Part shown: positions 1 to 12,111 of the stretch, piece by piece | How the letters are laid out: each line of letters begins with the position of its first letter | Numbering within the stretch: position 1 is the stretch's first letter | Assembly: GCF_045679555.1 (NCBI RefSeq) | Contig: NC_092094.1 | Location: 32,916,655-32,980,654, forward strand | Origin: Salvelinus alpinus | Lineage: Eukaryota; Chordata; Actinopteri; Salmoniformes; Salmonidae | Direction: 5' to 3' | DNA length: 64,000 nt | Translations under genes and position numbers: made by a program | Notes under the pieces: model-generated | Told to the model about the DNA's origin: nothing | Database searches by the model: none | The model's input: the letters and a program-made list of their open reading frames with translations, nothing else

Positions 1-58
1 TTCACAAGAATCATGTTTCAATAAATACAGCATTTACATATAGTGCAGAGTGCTGACC

Positions 59-505
59 TGTGTGTGTGTGTCTGGGAGTGTCCTTCTATAAGACTGGAGG
101 AGGAAGGGACCAGTGTTCCTGTCCCCAGACATACAGAACACCTCTCATCCTCTCCATCACGGGGCTGCCCAGGGACACTAGCTATACCAGGTCCAGCATA
201 GACCACGGCTGACACAGACTGTGTGTGAGCCTGCTCTCTCATAGCAAGGTGCTTGTCTCTGCGGTTCTCGGTCTGTGTGTGTGATGCTGTGTTTTTACCT
301 TTCTCTGTGAGTGTGTTTGTGTAGAGAGGATAAGTATTTATCTTAGCTGACAAGCCCCTGTCCTTCTCTGGTTGTGTGTTTCCAAGTGTGTACACGTGCA
401 GTGTGGTGTGCCTTTGTATGTGTGTTCTCTTCTCCCTCTCTCTGCTGCTGTGGCTGGGTTTCTGAGGCTCCTCACTGGTTTGGAATATCTGTCTCCTTAC
501 ACGCT
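59..505 (-). CDS. terb1: Probable middle exon of terb1
   Basis: An open minus-strand stretch runs from an AG acceptor at 505/506 (before KRVRRQIFQTSEEPQK) to a GT donor near 58. It is low in hydrophobic residues and contains RCSVCLGTG, which resembles the conserved short Cys-x2-Cys segment in the poorly conserved middle of TERB1. Position and strand fit the next exon after 3416-3558, but sequence similarity is weak and the reading runs into CA-repeat DNA at the acceptor side, so the exon could be a chance open frame. Confidence 0.45.
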
Positions 506-3500
506 TCTGATCAAAACACACACACACACACACCTTGACACTTAACTTACTATAAAAAACCCAAGAGAGTCAGTGGGCTTGGAGAGCCTAGTACAGTGTC
601 TGTAAAATAGATTGGTCCTGTCCAGAAACAACATATCAGAGCTACCATATTGCTTATTATACCTATCCAATTCCTTCAGATTGACATGACGTCCCCTAGA
701 GGGTAGGGGTTGTTTCTGGACAGGACCATTGTGTGTGGAGTGGACCAGAGCTGTGTTAGACCCGCACCGTTAGGTCCTGCCCTCTGTTTGTGGGTTGATT
801 CTCCTCTAGGACTCTATGGTGTAGATCCTCTCTCTCTCCATCTCCACCCCTCCCCACTAGAACCGGCCGGACTGGGGTGTGTTCACAGGACATCCCCCTC
901 TCTTCTCCTCTTTTCTCTTCTCCTCCTCCCTCCTCCCTCCTCTCTTGACCCCAACTCTCTACTCCTCTCCAACGCTCCTCTCTTTCCTCACACCTCCTGC
1001 CTCCATTCCACTCCTGGTATGGTAAAGAGGTGTGGTGAGGGGGTAGGGATAAGGATGGGGGTAGGGGTAAGAGTAGCTCCTTCCTCCCCCATTCTGCAGG
1101 GTTCTGTTGGTCTGGGGGGTTTGGTTCAACCCCCTCCCACTCCTCCTCCGCTCCCTGTTCAACAACCCCAACACACACACAAAGGCTTGCTGTTTAAGGG
1201 GTGTGCATGTGGATGAGTGAGTGAGTAAGTCAGTGGGAGTGAGAGTATGCATGCCTGTATGTGGAGAAGTGTGATGTTTGCAGTGCCTTTGTAAAGCTTG
1301 ATATATATGCGTGTGTGTGTGAGCGTTGAATATTTTCCTGGTATTTTACAAATGTTCCATCCCGAGAATCAATCACTTTTCTCCCATATAAACTGGTATT
1401 TCTTGCCAAAACCGGCAGTGTCATTCCAAAGCATATTAATAGGTCTATGTCTGGATTTGATTAGAGCTTTGATCTAAAATGCAACCCTGATGCTACCTGA
1501 GCCATGCATTAAATACATTTAATGAGCCCTACATCAAAAATAGCCCAAATGATTGTGCTATTATCCAATACATATAGCCTATTACATAGGCTACTGCACA
1601 TACACTAGACAGAAAAACATAAAAGCCCATAGATGTAGCTAGCTATATGCTCTCTTGGTTAAATAAATTAAACAAGCTCATGTAGGCTAATCTTTTTGAG
1701 TGTGAACTGTATTACTGCACTGTAATATACTGTATTAGATGGACACACATTGTTCAAACCAATGATAAAACAGGGAGAGAACATGCAATTCTGGTGCAGC
1801 ACATGCGGCCTACAAAGTTACAAGTATAGGCTAGAGAATTTGATTTTGAAATATAATAGGGCCTATAACAATTATATAATTAGTAGGCTGACACATGTAT
1901 ACTTTTCATAATACAGTATTTACCCTAATGTTATTAGCCTACCTCTATCGTGGCTTCATTTCTTCCTAGCTTTCAACAGTTAAATGAAATAAGTTTTGTT
2001 GTCCTGATCTTCATAATTTTAATGACATCGTTGAATAATATAGGACTAGAATAAGATGCAGAAGGCTTTCACTTCTCTTCATGAAAATGTAAGTTATTAT
2101 TTTTATTTGTTTGATTGAATGGTTATGGGTCTGAATAAATAACCGCTATAGCCTACCGCCATCACGCGTTTGCTCTTCTTTCAAACTACCTGTGAGTTCT
2201 ATTGGCTGCTGTATTTAACATTCAGCAAACAAGAGCTTGCATCCCTCTTCAAATAGTCTATTGGTATAAGAAATGCAAAAAAATGATCCAGAACGCTATT
2301 CTAGTCTAGATTTTCCTGCATGGGAGAAGCCAGTGGAGCACAGGTGTGTTTGTATTGCACAAGAGACAGAGGCTATAAGTTAGAAGCTTATTATGCATAA
2401 CCCATCATTAATTAGCTAAATATAAGGCTAATACTGCATTGAATGTATTACCTGAAAGAGGTAGGCTAGGACATCTATATATAGGGCTATATATCAATGT
2501 ATGTTTTTTATTTTATTGAACCTTTATTTAATAACTAGGCAAGTCAGTTAAGAACAAAATCTTATTGACAATGACAGCCTACCAAACTGGGTGGTTCTAG
2601 CCCTGAATGCTGAATGGCTGAAAGCTGTGGTATATCAGACCGTATATCACGTGTATAACAAAACATTTATTTTTAATGCTCTAATTATGTTGGTAACCAG
2701 TTTATAATAGCAATAAGGCACCTCGGGTGTTTGTGATATATGCCAATATACCTTGGCTAAAGGCTGTATCCAGGCACTCTGCGTTGCGTTGTGCATAAGA
2801 ACAGCCCTTAGCCGTGGTAAATTGGCCATATACCACACCCCCTGGTGCCTTATTGGTTAACTAGAACATGATTATCTATTTTGGATGCAATTTTAATGGA
2901 GTTAATGGAGAGAAAGAGAGTGCTTGGGCGTGCACTGATTTAAAACAACGATATTCGAGTGACTCTGCAGCTGCAACAAAAGTATTTACAATTAAAAAAT
3001 AAGGTGACCCCCGAAAGACAGATGGAGATGGTAAATTAGATGCGCATTTGTTCTTTATATTACTGTAGCATAGGCTATGCTGCAGCAAATGTAGGCCTAC
3101 AGCACCTGTCACAAGAAAAAAAGTTACCATGATGAGATGATAGTTCTACATGCATTGTGAACTGCGCTCCATACTGAGACGCGCTGTCTGACCCCACCCT
3201 GAGCGTTGATGATTCATCATGCAGAGGCCGTAAAGAAGACAGATTTAGACATTGCATATAATTTAACAGTTCCATTTCATGCCATTCATTTAAATAATTT
3301 ATTGTAATTTACCAGTTTCTCGCAGTTATTTATCCCTGGAAAAGAGAATGGTTTTGGGCGGTAAATCCCGGTACCCGGGTTCCCGCCATGTATATGTGTG
3401 TGTGGTGTAATATACCTGAGCCTGTTGTCTCTCCAGCTGGTTGATCCTGTGCAGCATGTCTCGTGCTGACCTCCAGTACCCCTCCATGTCCACAGGGGGC

Positions 3501-6378
3501 TCTAGCTCCGCAGTCTGACCCTGAGACTCCCCAAGGACCGCACCACGCAGAAACACAGCTGGGAGGACAGGGAGGAGAAGGATGAGAGGAAAGACAATGC
3601 TATGGACGTTATGAAATGGGTAGACTCACTTCAACACTGACATTTGACGTCTGCATACAGGTTTGTGTGTGTGTGTGTACTCACTAGCCTGTTTGCAGGT
3701 CTGCAGTATGAAGGTAGCAGCCTTCCTGAGCTCTTCGCTGGTAGACTCAGTCAGTAGAGTGATGATGAGGGACAGACCTCCACACTGTAAGAACTGAGAC
3801 CGGTGCTCCTCTAGAGGAGAGAATTGAATTAAATAAATACTGTAGTTATCACAGTTACTACTGTGCAGTTATTACTGTTGTAATAACTTAATGTTTTCTT
3901 TGGAATTGTAAGATGTGTTATCGTCATTATTTGATGCAAATAAATCTGTGTGTCCCAGCCATACCAGAGGCCTCAGTGCAGTGTCCCAGGGTGAGTATGA
4001 CAATGAGCCTGTCTTGGGGCTCCAGGCTGGGGCTGGACAGCAGGGAGTGGAGCTGAGGAACCAAACCATAACCTGCCAGACCTGACGCCAACACAGCTAC
4101 GCACAGTAGGGGGAGAGAGGAGAAAATGGACAGGTTACCTAAGGAGAGCTGGTTTACATGGCTGTATGAGTGAGTGAGTGAGTTCTACACCGCCCTAGCG
4201 GTAGGGGAGATGGGTTGATTTGGGATTCAGGGAGTGAGTCACTCACGGTTGTCAATGATGCAGGCTGACAGGGTCTTGGTCATGATGACAGACAGCTGAC
4301 AGGCCAATGGGCTGTGGGCGGCATCAGAGGCTAAGCGAATCAGAGTGAGTGTCAGATTTCCGAGCCCGCCGACGGTGGAAAAACTATCCTGAGCACAATC
4401 TGTGAGAGGGGTCGAGATAGATAGTGGGAGACACAGAGATAGGAGATGAATACATAATAATGAGTGTTCAACAGATAAACCAAAACCGTCCTCTACACTG
4501 TAGCCTCTACAGGCTAAAGGCTTGCATCCATCCTTCCTTAACATCAGGGAGAGAAAGAGAGATATAAACCTTCATTTGAACAGTTACCAAAACGCTCTAG
4601 GACACTAATCTCTACAGACTGAAGGTCTGGATCTATCTTTAAGATCTTTGCCTGGCCGTCATAGAAATAAAAACAACACTACACTTATAAAACTACTCGG
4701 ATTACAATTACAAACCGTCCATTGCAAAAGCAACCTAAGTATTCTGTGTGTGACAAGACAACTCAAGAAAATCAGTTAAAAAGGCCAACATACCTTTTCA
4801 ATCACAAGATACTGATACATACGTAAGTAACTGACTCTAAACATTAGTGTCAGTATATCATCCCTGTTTTACTCACGGTTGTTGGCGACAGTCATGGATA
4901 TAAAGGAGCAGATGGGCTGAACCATCTCTGTGTAGGGGTGAGAGAGCTGCTGCAGCCAGCCCTTGACCAGGGGGAAGGCTGACACACACATACGCTGGCT
5001 CTCCTCTAGGGAAAGAACATTTTTCTTCATCCACCAAGTTACACACATGCATGCATAACCACCCTTGTTTATTTAATGTACAGCTGCATAGAACACTGTA
5101 CAAGGACACAAATACACACAGACACACACACGTTACCATTCTGGGGGTTGTTGACACAGCCACAGAGAGCACTGGACACAGAGGTCCAGAGTTGGAACAG
5201 CTGAGTGACGTTAGCAGGTCTCACTGTGGCCTCGCCAGAGAGAGGGAAACTAGTCCTGGGGAGAGGAACAAACATCAATCAACCTGAATTGGAGTTGTCC
5301 TGTACAGCTTTACTTTAATACAATGTAATCAGCAGCTCACCTCTTGACCATGCAGGTCTTGGTTGTAAAAGATAATTAGTTGTCTATTTCAACCCATGTC
5401 TGCCAGAAACCCAGTGTGGTGCATTTCAGTGTTTACCTGAACAAGTCCAGCAGGATATCCAGACAGCCCGAGGTCTGAGCGAACGTCTGGCCAGACCCTG
5501 AAGCAGCACACACACAATTAACCACATTTGTACGTACAATATATATAGCCTAGTGCTTTTCACATTAACATCAATAAAGCCTTGTTCACACTGGAGGTTT
5601 TGAAGTGACTCAAATCCTTCTTTTTTTTGCATATCCAAATCTATTATTTTTCCTGCAAAACTGATTTGAGCATTAAGCCCTGCAGTGTGAACAGGGCTTA
5701 GGTGCTTCACAGTAACCCAGCTTAGACTTCAAAAATCAAGCACTAGTACAGTGGCAAGGAAAAACTCCCTGGAAGGTAGAAATATTGAGAGGCACTAGAC
5801 AGGGGAGCCCCATCCTCCTCTGGCTGTACCAGGTAAAACACCTGCCTGTCATGACAATCACCCCCTGTCCGAAATCAACTCTCAACCCTCAACCCCAGCA
5901 GGACCAAAAAAAAACAAAGTCATTTTTTCCTGTCTGCTCTTACTGTTGTTGGCGACGAGGACAGAGAGCAGGTAGACAGCTACTCTCCTCTGGGTCAGTG
6001 GGCTGTCCTGCTGCATCAGACACTCTGCCAGATCACTGAATGTCTCCCTCCTACACAGGGCCTGCTTACAGTACACTGCACATACACACAGCGTGTTTAC
6101 AATACACGTACGTCAGCATCAGAGAGAAACTGCTTAAAGTACACTACCAACACACATACCATTGGCCTCTGCCAGCGTTCCCAGTGTGAATTGAGCAGTC
6201 TCCCTGACCTCTGAGTGAGCACTGGATTTAGAGAGGTTGTGCACAAACACCACTCCTCCCATCTCTCTGAAGAAGTCCACATTCTCTTCTGAAACAGAGA
6301 GAATCAGTGACATTACATAACTATTAGTGATTCATTTGTCTATTAAATCGATCTACAGAAGATTTGCTGTTTGTGTGG

Positions 6379-6435
<57 letters not shown>

Positions 6436-6697
6436 AGACACCTCTTTGTTGACAGATGGAGTAGATGGTGAAAAGAGCTTGTTTCTGTGAAGCAGGACAT
6501 TTCATCTGGTACTTCAGACACTCCAGCAACAAACTCAGATCTGTCTTTGTGGCTGTAAAGTAGAAAAACTAATTTAAAAAAGACAAACCAAACAAATAAA
6601 TGAACAAAAACATAAAGTAGTGTCATGTGTAACATATAAAAGTCCAGCAATAATACTCACCATTATGTTTGCTTATGCTGGAAACATACATTTCCAT
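59..6697 (-). CDS. terb1: TERB1, telomere repeats-binding bouquet formation protein 1 (partial; 3' end outside window)
   Basis: TERB1 is a meiotic adaptor that links telomeres (through TRF1) to the nuclear envelope and cohesin so that chromosomes can pair; this role is family knowledge. Coding exons read on the minus strand with GT/AG borders: 6661-6697, 6442-6552, 6160-6288, 5944-6075, 5437-5497, 5137-5255, 4877-5005, 4247-4388, 3965-4096, 3685-3810, 3416-3558. The start is the ATG at 6697 (MEMYVSSISKHN). Diagnostic stretches are TDLSLLLECLKYQMKCPASQ, GGVVFVHNLSKSSAHSEV, CGCVNNPQN, ICSFISMTVANN, LTLGHCTEAS and LTESTSEELRKAATF, all matching the armadillo-like region of vertebrate TERB1 in order. 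The exon at 3416-3558 (YWRSARDMLHRINQLERQQ) matches the coiled segment after it. No lesion is seen. The C-terminal Myb-like domain would lie left of position 1. Confidence 0.9.
613..728. repeat. 116-bp inverted-repeat unit (MITE-like)
   Basis: Two perfect 20-bp arms, 613-632 (begins TGGTCCTGTC) and 709-728 (ends GACAGGACCA), face each other across a 76-bp spacer. I see no clear target-site duplication. It lies in a terb1 intron. It may be a miniature transposon or a local palindrome. Confidence 0.6.
890..1130. repeat. Low-complexity pyrimidine/purine tract
   Basis: The plus strand is strongly C/T-rich to about 1010 (CTCCTCCCTC runs) and then G/A-rich (GGGTAGGGAT runs), making partly complementary halves. 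Open frames on both strands here are side effects of the biased composition. The tract is inside the presumed terb1 intron between 505 and 3416. Confidence 0.6.
1290..2490. other. Intronic AT-rich sequence, nothing recognised
   Basis: No exon of terb1 with acceptable splice borders, no repeat family I recognise and no long open frame. It is presumed intron. Confidence 0.4.
2498..2585 (-). mobile_element. 3' tail fragment of a tRNA-derived salmonid SINE
   Basis: Read on the minus strand it ends in the tail seen in other SINEs of this window (AAGTCAGTTAAGAACAAAAT and CCTTTATTTAA on the plus strand). Only the tail is present; the tRNA-like head is missing. Confidence 0.65.
2592..2866. repeat. 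Dispersed hairpin-forming repeat
   Basis: The segment reads GTGGTATATCAGACCGTATA near its start and CATATACCACACCCC near its end. Inside, GCCAATATACCTTGGCTAA at about 2743 is partly complementary to TTAGCCGTGGTAAATTGGCC at about 2808, so it can form a long stem. I recognise it as a very common salmonid dispersed sequence, probably a non-autonomous DNA transposon. Its exact ends are not certain. Confidence 0.6.
6381..6432. repeat. (GT)26 microsatellite
   Basis: An uninterrupted run of 26 GT units sits in the terb1 intron, immediately beside the donor of exon 6442-6552. Shorter GT/CA runs occur near 61-72, 515-533 and 3661-3679. Confidence 0.95.
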
Positions 6698-7668
6698 CTT
6701 CAATGGATTGAGCTGCCAGGGTGGGACATGGATATGTTTCAAGAAATAAAGACTAGCTAGGACTGTAGGACAGATGTTGTTACCAAAGAAATATAGGCTG
6801 TATTAATCTGTGCTGTTGCTGTAACTAGCTAGCTAGCAAGAAAGTACGATCAAAGAGGTTTAGAAACTCTGTGGGATGGTGCTTTCAAAACAACTGGTAA
6901 GTCGGAAAAAAAATAAACGAGGTAAAATCATGACGTCAGTGATCTTTAGGTCGGAAACTCCGAGCTCTCGAAAGAGGCCCGAGTTGCAGACTTGGACTTC
7001 CAAGTTGAATGACCATTCAAAACGCGGTTTCCCTCACTCTCATTTCCCAGTTGTATTTGAGGCCGGATATGTTATGAACGCGGTAGTAGTCACAGATTGT
7101 TGCCACCACCTGAGCTAGCTAACGTTAGCTATCTGCTACTAGATGTGTCACGACTCTCATGAGCGTCCTTGCACAAAAACAGCTATCTAGCGACCTGTCT
7201 AGTACTTGCCAATTCATCAATACACTTAATTAATTACAATTAAAATCAAAGCATACACTCTTACATTGTCATTTGCTGGACAGTAAACAGACGTTAAAAT
7301 GTTTATGTGTTGATGCCTTTGCTGGTGCACCGGATGGAAGATTATGGAGAGTCAGTTGATGGAGAATGACTCAAATTTACCGCCACGACGCAATCGTTTC
7401 TGATTGGCCACAGTAAAGGCACGACTTGTAGGAGACAGAACGAAGCCAGAGCCTATTTTTTTTTAAACATAGCTAACGTTAGCTAAATATCAACAGGTCA
7501 GGGTGTCTTAGCTTCAGTATTATTTACAGTAGTGTAAAATACTCGGTTATGCGTTAGCCTGGGCAGCCACTAGTGGGCTTTATGGATCTCCAGTATCTAT
7601 GTAGTTAGCTACTATAGTTACTAGTGGAGATCAAGCCCACGATTTAGCCGCTAAGGCAGAGGTTGGTT
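6698..7668 (-). promoter_or_regulatory. 5' flank of terb1 (presumed promoter region)
   Basis: This is the DNA upstream of the terb1 start codon, up to the L1 insertion. It contains no other gene. It has palindromic GCTAGCTAACGTTAGCTA-type motifs (about 7114-7130 and 7471-7485). No TATA box or defined element can be named with confidence; the transcription start is unknown. Confidence 0.3.
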
Positions 7669-7681
7669 AAGTTAGCAGCTG
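7669..7681. repeat. Target-site duplication, left copy (L1)
   Basis: AAGTTAGCAGCTG at 7669-7681 recurs exactly at 12099-12111, directly after an A-rich tail. It marks the two ends of the LINE insertion. Confidence 0.85.
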
Positions 7682-7889
7682 GCGGACGTAAAGGTAATGG
7701 CGGACTGAACGAAGTTATGTAGAGCACCTCAAGATAAAACGTAATATTCAATATCGGCAAATTAGACTAAAATATTAGCACTACATACTCTGGTGGGTGA
7801 TAACCTTCAATCTGGATAATAACACAAAACAAATCTTAAGACTAGAGACATTTATCGACAAATATTACGAAAACAAGCAACACCCAAAC

Positions 7890-8258
7890 ATGACGGAGAG
7901 TAAGACAGGGGAACCGATTTCAAAACGGAAACTTGACTCTTCTACAGACACAAACGATTTAATATTTTCACCACCGGGAATGGTAAAGGTCGAAACCGAT
8001 CTGTTAAAATCAATAAATGACAAACGGGGTATACTTGAACTAGTCAGTAAGGATATAAAAGAGTTGAAGGCAAGCCTCGAGATGAGTGATGAAAAAGCTG
8101 CGACATTGGAGAAAGAAACACACAAGCTAAAAGGGACAGTCAATAAGATTGAAACCGAAATGAATGAAATTAAAAAGGAGAACACCGTTCTAAGGGAAGC
8201 CTTACTGGATATACAAACTAGATCAATGAGAGAGAATCTGGTACTTACAGGTATCTAG
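7890..8258 (+). pseudogene. L1 ORF1 remnant, coiled-coil protein
   Basis: The reading starts at the ATG at 7890 (MTESKTGEPISKRK) and stops at 8256-8258 after 122 residues. Residues about 35-110 are a heptad-rich coiled coil (KSINDKRG, LEKETHKLKGTVNKIETEM), the trimerisation part of an L1-type RNA-binding ORF1 protein. A few codons beyond the stop, EKEGEVPESVVREFLLTALN continues in frame and is typical of the RRM that should follow, so the stop is a mutation. The rest of the RRM and C-terminal domain is not found. Confidence 0.7.
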
Positions 8259-8370
8259 GAGAAAGAAGGGGAAGTTCCTGAATCTGTTGTTAGAGAGTTC
8301 CTCCTTACAGCGCTTAATGGGTATGAGAGGGCTTTCAATGTTGTTCAGATGATGGATATACTTTTATAAT

Positions 8371-8516
8371 GAATTATACGTCTTATTTATTTATTGTCCT
8401 ATCATGGTGGAACAGTTTTAAAATAAATTATACATTTGATTTATTATTGTTCTATCATGGGGAACTACATTTTAAAAATAAATTATATCGAATTATTTAT
8501 TTATGATCCTATTTTA
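8371..8516. repeat. Degenerate 54-55 bp tandem repeat (2.7 copies)
   Basis: Copies start near 8371, 8425 and 8480, each with an AATTATAC/T start, a TCATGG core and a TTTTAAAA(A)ATA end. It follows the truncated ORF1 directly and so marks a break in the L1. Confidence 0.7.
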
Positions 8517-9614
8517 AATGGTATGGTCCATGACCCTATATCCTAGACACCCACCTGAATGACCCAGATACTAAGGAGAAGTCCCTAACTGTTTTATGTG
8601 CCTGCATGCAGCCAAAATGAGGTCAGAGACCTAGAGCAGCACTGCCCCCTCAAGATTCTGAGCCTGCTTGGCAGGGTTGGTCCTGCAAAGTCAAAGCCCC
8701 CTAACGGGAGAGCATACTACACACGGAAATTCTCAAAGCTGCTAATGAGAACCTTGACGACCTTGTACCTAGCCGGTGGGGATTCCGGTGGGGTACCCCC
8801 ACCCAGGCAGTGGCAGTGCTGGCAACACTAGCTGCAGTAACCCATGGGGAGGGGGTCACACTCGGACATTCAGAGAGGGGGTATATTTTTGTGACCCTGG
8901 TGGCACAAAATCAAAGTCGGACTGCATGGAGATGCTTGGGAATATGGTCAATATGGGTGACCATATTGTGGGTGTTTCAGGGAAAAGGTGTACATTTGAC
9001 CTCCATCATCTAGGATGTGACAATGATAAATAAAATCTCTGAATTTTTGCCCATTTTTTGCATGGTCTTGCAGGCCTTCTCATGCAACTGCAAGTGCATT
9101 TGTAAATCAAGACCTATCTTGAGTTGGGCTCTGGGTTGGTGCAATTGTTGAGAAAGTGAGCTTATGGTTGTATGGGGGTAAGGGTTGAATGTGTGTGTGT
9201 GGGTGTATGTGTGTATCCCACAACTGTTGCGAAGGAGTAAAAGATGTTAGGGACAATAGAGGATGATCCACAGCTATATATAATACAAATCGAGGTGAGG
9301 GAGATGGAAATGCATTTGATCTACTTCAATTTGGTAAATGGCACTGTGTGCTCTTTTCAAAGGATGGATCCCAGTCGGTTATGGGCTATGGGATACAGAG
9401 GGTCGAGGGTGGTCTGCCGGGCATTGGGATGACAACCCAACTCGGGATGAGGAGGGCTTTTAGCGGGTGGAATAGTAGAGACCAATTGGTGGTTTACTTA
9501 GTAGAAATGCAAATATCATGGTACAGCTATATAGACACGCAATCATCATGTTACTTTTTAATGGTACGTTTACAAACATATTTTGATAAAAATAATTGAA
9601 AGTTGTGTCTCATT
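8517..9614 (+). other. Unidentified segment between L1 ORF1 and ORF2
   Basis: About 9300-9600 looks like the usual region just before L1 ORF2. The part at 8540-9060 (with GGGGATTCCGGTGGGGTACC at about 8777) is unlike L1; it has only short open frames and I do not recognise it. It may be a separate insertion or old ORF1 sequence too decayed to read. Confidence 0.4.
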
Positions 9615-10268
9615 ATGGTAAGTGGTGAAATAAGTATAGCCAGTTACAATTGTAATGGCCTAGCAGATAATAAGAAAAGACAATCAGTATTTACCTGGCT
9701 AAAAGAGAAGGAATATAATATCTATTGTTTACAGGAAACCCATTCAACAGTTTTAGATGAAGTTTTGTGGAAAAAGAACTGGGGGGGCGAAATATATTTC
9801 TCCCATGGGCAAAGAAATTCAAAAGGGGTGATGGTTTTAATTAACAATAATTTTGATCCAAATGTGCAAATTGTCCAAACAGATCCTCAAGGTAGATGGA
9901 TTATTTTAAATATGTTATTGGACAATAAACAGATATGGCTTATTAACCTGTACGGTCCGAATAATGATGATCAAAGCTTCTTTGAAAATATATATTATAA
10001 TTTATCAACTCTACAAGCAACACTAGACTATATTATTATGGTGGGAGATTTTAATACGGTCTTAAATACCTCTATGGACCGGAAAGGAAATCACACTACA
10101 AACTATCACCCTCAGGCACTTAAGGAAATCATGAATGTCATGGATATATTGGAATTAGTGGATATATGGAGACTTAAATACCCTGACCTAGTGAGATATA
10201 CATGGCGGAGGCTTAATCAAGCTAGTCACTACTTTCTTATACCATTCTCTCTGGCACCAAAAGTTTAA
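9615..10268 (+). pseudogene. L1 ORF2 apurinic/apyrimidinic-like endonuclease domain
   Basis: The frame from the ATG at 9615 gives an EEP-family nuclease that nicks target DNA for reverse transcription. Visible motifs in order: SYNCNGL (Asn of motif I), YCLQETH (catalytic Glu), NLYGPNNDD, MVGDFNTVLN (Asp/Asn pair) and YTWRR near the end. The final motif with the conserved SDHH lies in another frame just after a break (MRSDHHIIDI at about 10290), which shows a frameshift near 10225. Further coding sequence to about 10700 (KIKRTG) is in disturbed frames. Confidence 0.85.
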
Positions 10269-10712
10269 AAAGTGTTGATAGGGGACAGAATGCGGTCAGA
10301 TCATCACATAATTGACATATATATTACTCTTATAGAATTTCCACGTGGGCGAGGATATTGGAAATTTAATCAAAGCCACTAGATGATAAATTGTTTAGAA
10401 CTAGGACAGAATAATTTATAACTGACTTTTTCAGACATAACATAGGTACAGCAGATCCCCTTATTGTATGGGACACTTTTAAATGTGCCTTTAGAGGCAA
10501 TGCAATTCAGTACTCATCTATAAAACAAAAGCAATTTAGATCAAAAGAGTCCATATTAACAAAGGAAATTGAAGGACTAACAGTACAGTTAGATAGCAAT
10601 AAAAACGGTACCATAGAGGCACAGAATAAGTTAGAGGAAAAACAAAAAGAAATGGAGGAACTTATTCAAGAAAGATCCAGTGTAAATATATTATAAAAAT
10701 AAAGCGAACTGG

Positions 10713-11641
10713 ATGGAATATGGGGGAAAATGCACCAAATTCTTTTTCAATCTTCAATATAGAAATGCTACCAACATTTTTTTATTAAAACTTGTTACAA
10801 ATGATGGAGTCACGCATGATTCACCAAATTATATTTTGAAAGAGGAAGTAAAGTACTTTAAGAATACGTTTTTGTTTCAGGCTCCTCCATCTACACTAAC
10901 TGAAAGTAATTGTATGGATTTTTTCCCTAATAATAATGTAAAATTAACATCTGTACAGAAAGACTCATGTGAAGGCCAAATTACAGAGGAGGAACTGCTT
11001 GATGCAATTGGGGTCTTTAAGGATGGGAAAAATCCAGGGCTAGATGGCATACCAGTGGAAGTATACAAAATGTTTTTGATATACTCAAAGGACCATTATT
11101 AACTTGTTTTAACCACTCCTATATAAATGGTAGATTATCAGACACGCAACAAGAAGATCTGATATCATTATTACTGAAACAGGACCCAAGTGGTACATAT
11201 AAAGATCCAGTCCATTTTAAAAATTGGAGACCTCTTACACTTCAGTGTCGTGATGCAAAAATCCTAGCAAAATGCTTGGCGCATAGAATAAAAAAAGTAT
11301 TGTCAGATATTATTCATCCTAATCAGACAAGTTTTTTACATGGACGATACATTGGAGATAATATAAGACAAGTACTGGAAACAATAGAACACTATGAAAT
11401 ATCGGGGACACCAGGCCTGGTTTTCATAGCTGATTTTGAAAAGGCTTTTGATAAAATTATTATTATTTTAGCAAAAATGTTTATTTTTAATTTACAATCT
11501 GTAGAAGCTATGAGAATAGGAAGGTTCAATTATTTTGTGAAGCATCACAGCACAGTTGAAAAATATATGGCAAATAGAAATCCGAAATGGATGTTGAGAG
11601 ATAGATGGGAGGGGTTGAATGGAGCTGAAGGGTGTGACTAA
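10713..11641 (+). pseudogene. L1 ORF2 reverse transcriptase fragments
   Basis: Reverse transcriptase sequence in more than one frame: 10713-11102 (ends GKNPGLDGIPVEVYK, RT motif 1), then NWRPLTLQCRDAKI (about 11224) and 11276-11641 with the motif A stretch VFIADFEKAFDK. Right after that (about 11455) the sequence jumps to the C-terminal tail of ORF2 (YMANRNPKWMLRDRWEG). The catalytic F/YADD box and thumb are missing, so a large internal deletion removed the active site. Confidence 0.8.
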
Positions 11642-12111
11642 TAACAAGATAACCAATGTAAAACATACGGGGTCTGTAAAATGTATATAGGTTCAGAAAT
11701 GTTGTGAAATAGCAGTTACAAATAGAAATCAAACTGGATGGACATCAGAAATAGAGGAAGGACTAAGAACAAACAAGAGATAACTATTGTAAAGTAGACT
11801 GTGTCTGTAAAATGTGTATAAGATGTATAAATTGAAGGTAAAAGCAGAAGTGTTTATTAGTTTACTCCAATTAGTTTACTCCAATTGGGGGATCGGTGGT
11901 AGGGTTTGCGGGGAATAATAATAAAGGTATATTCTATAAAAAAGTATGTTTATATAGGTATGTGTATATGTATGCATGCGTGTATGGATATATATATTTA
12001 CCCCATAAATATGGGGGATTGGAAATGATGCAGACAATTACATTGGAAGCAACATTCTTTCCGCAATATTAAGCTGATCCACCCCTTTAAAAAATAAAAA
12101 GTTAGCAGCTG

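Larger units (their letters stand above)
7682..12098 (+). mobile_element. L1-like LINE, about 4.4 kb, degenerate
   Basis: A non-LTR retrotransposon in plus orientation. In order: a 5' UTR (7682-7889), a coiled-coil ORF1 remnant (7890-8258), an inter-ORF stretch that includes a 54-bp tandem repeat, an ORF2 endonuclease (9615-10268), a reverse transcriptase fragment (10713-11460), a short C-terminal piece to 11641, a 3' UTR and an A-rich tail (AAAAAATAAA). A 13-bp TSD flanks it. The start at 7682 suggests near full-length insertion, but ORF2 has lost the catalytic core, so the element is dead. The protein style (L1/Tx1 endonuclease, short L1-type linker to RT) fits fish L1 families. Confidence 0.85.

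Noticed and set aside
710..1252. Open frames on both strands around 710-1252
   Set aside because: They follow from C/T- and G/A-rich composition; no good splice borders and no similarity to TERB1.
4873..5287. Plus-strand and other-frame ORFs across terb1 exons
   Set aside because: Shadows of the minus-strand exons, which match TERB1 in one consistent frame.
6324..6650. 108-residue hydrophobic ORF over the GT microsatellite
   Set aside because: Translation of a (GT)n repeat (HTHTHT) and of the neighbouring terb1 exon in a wrong frame.
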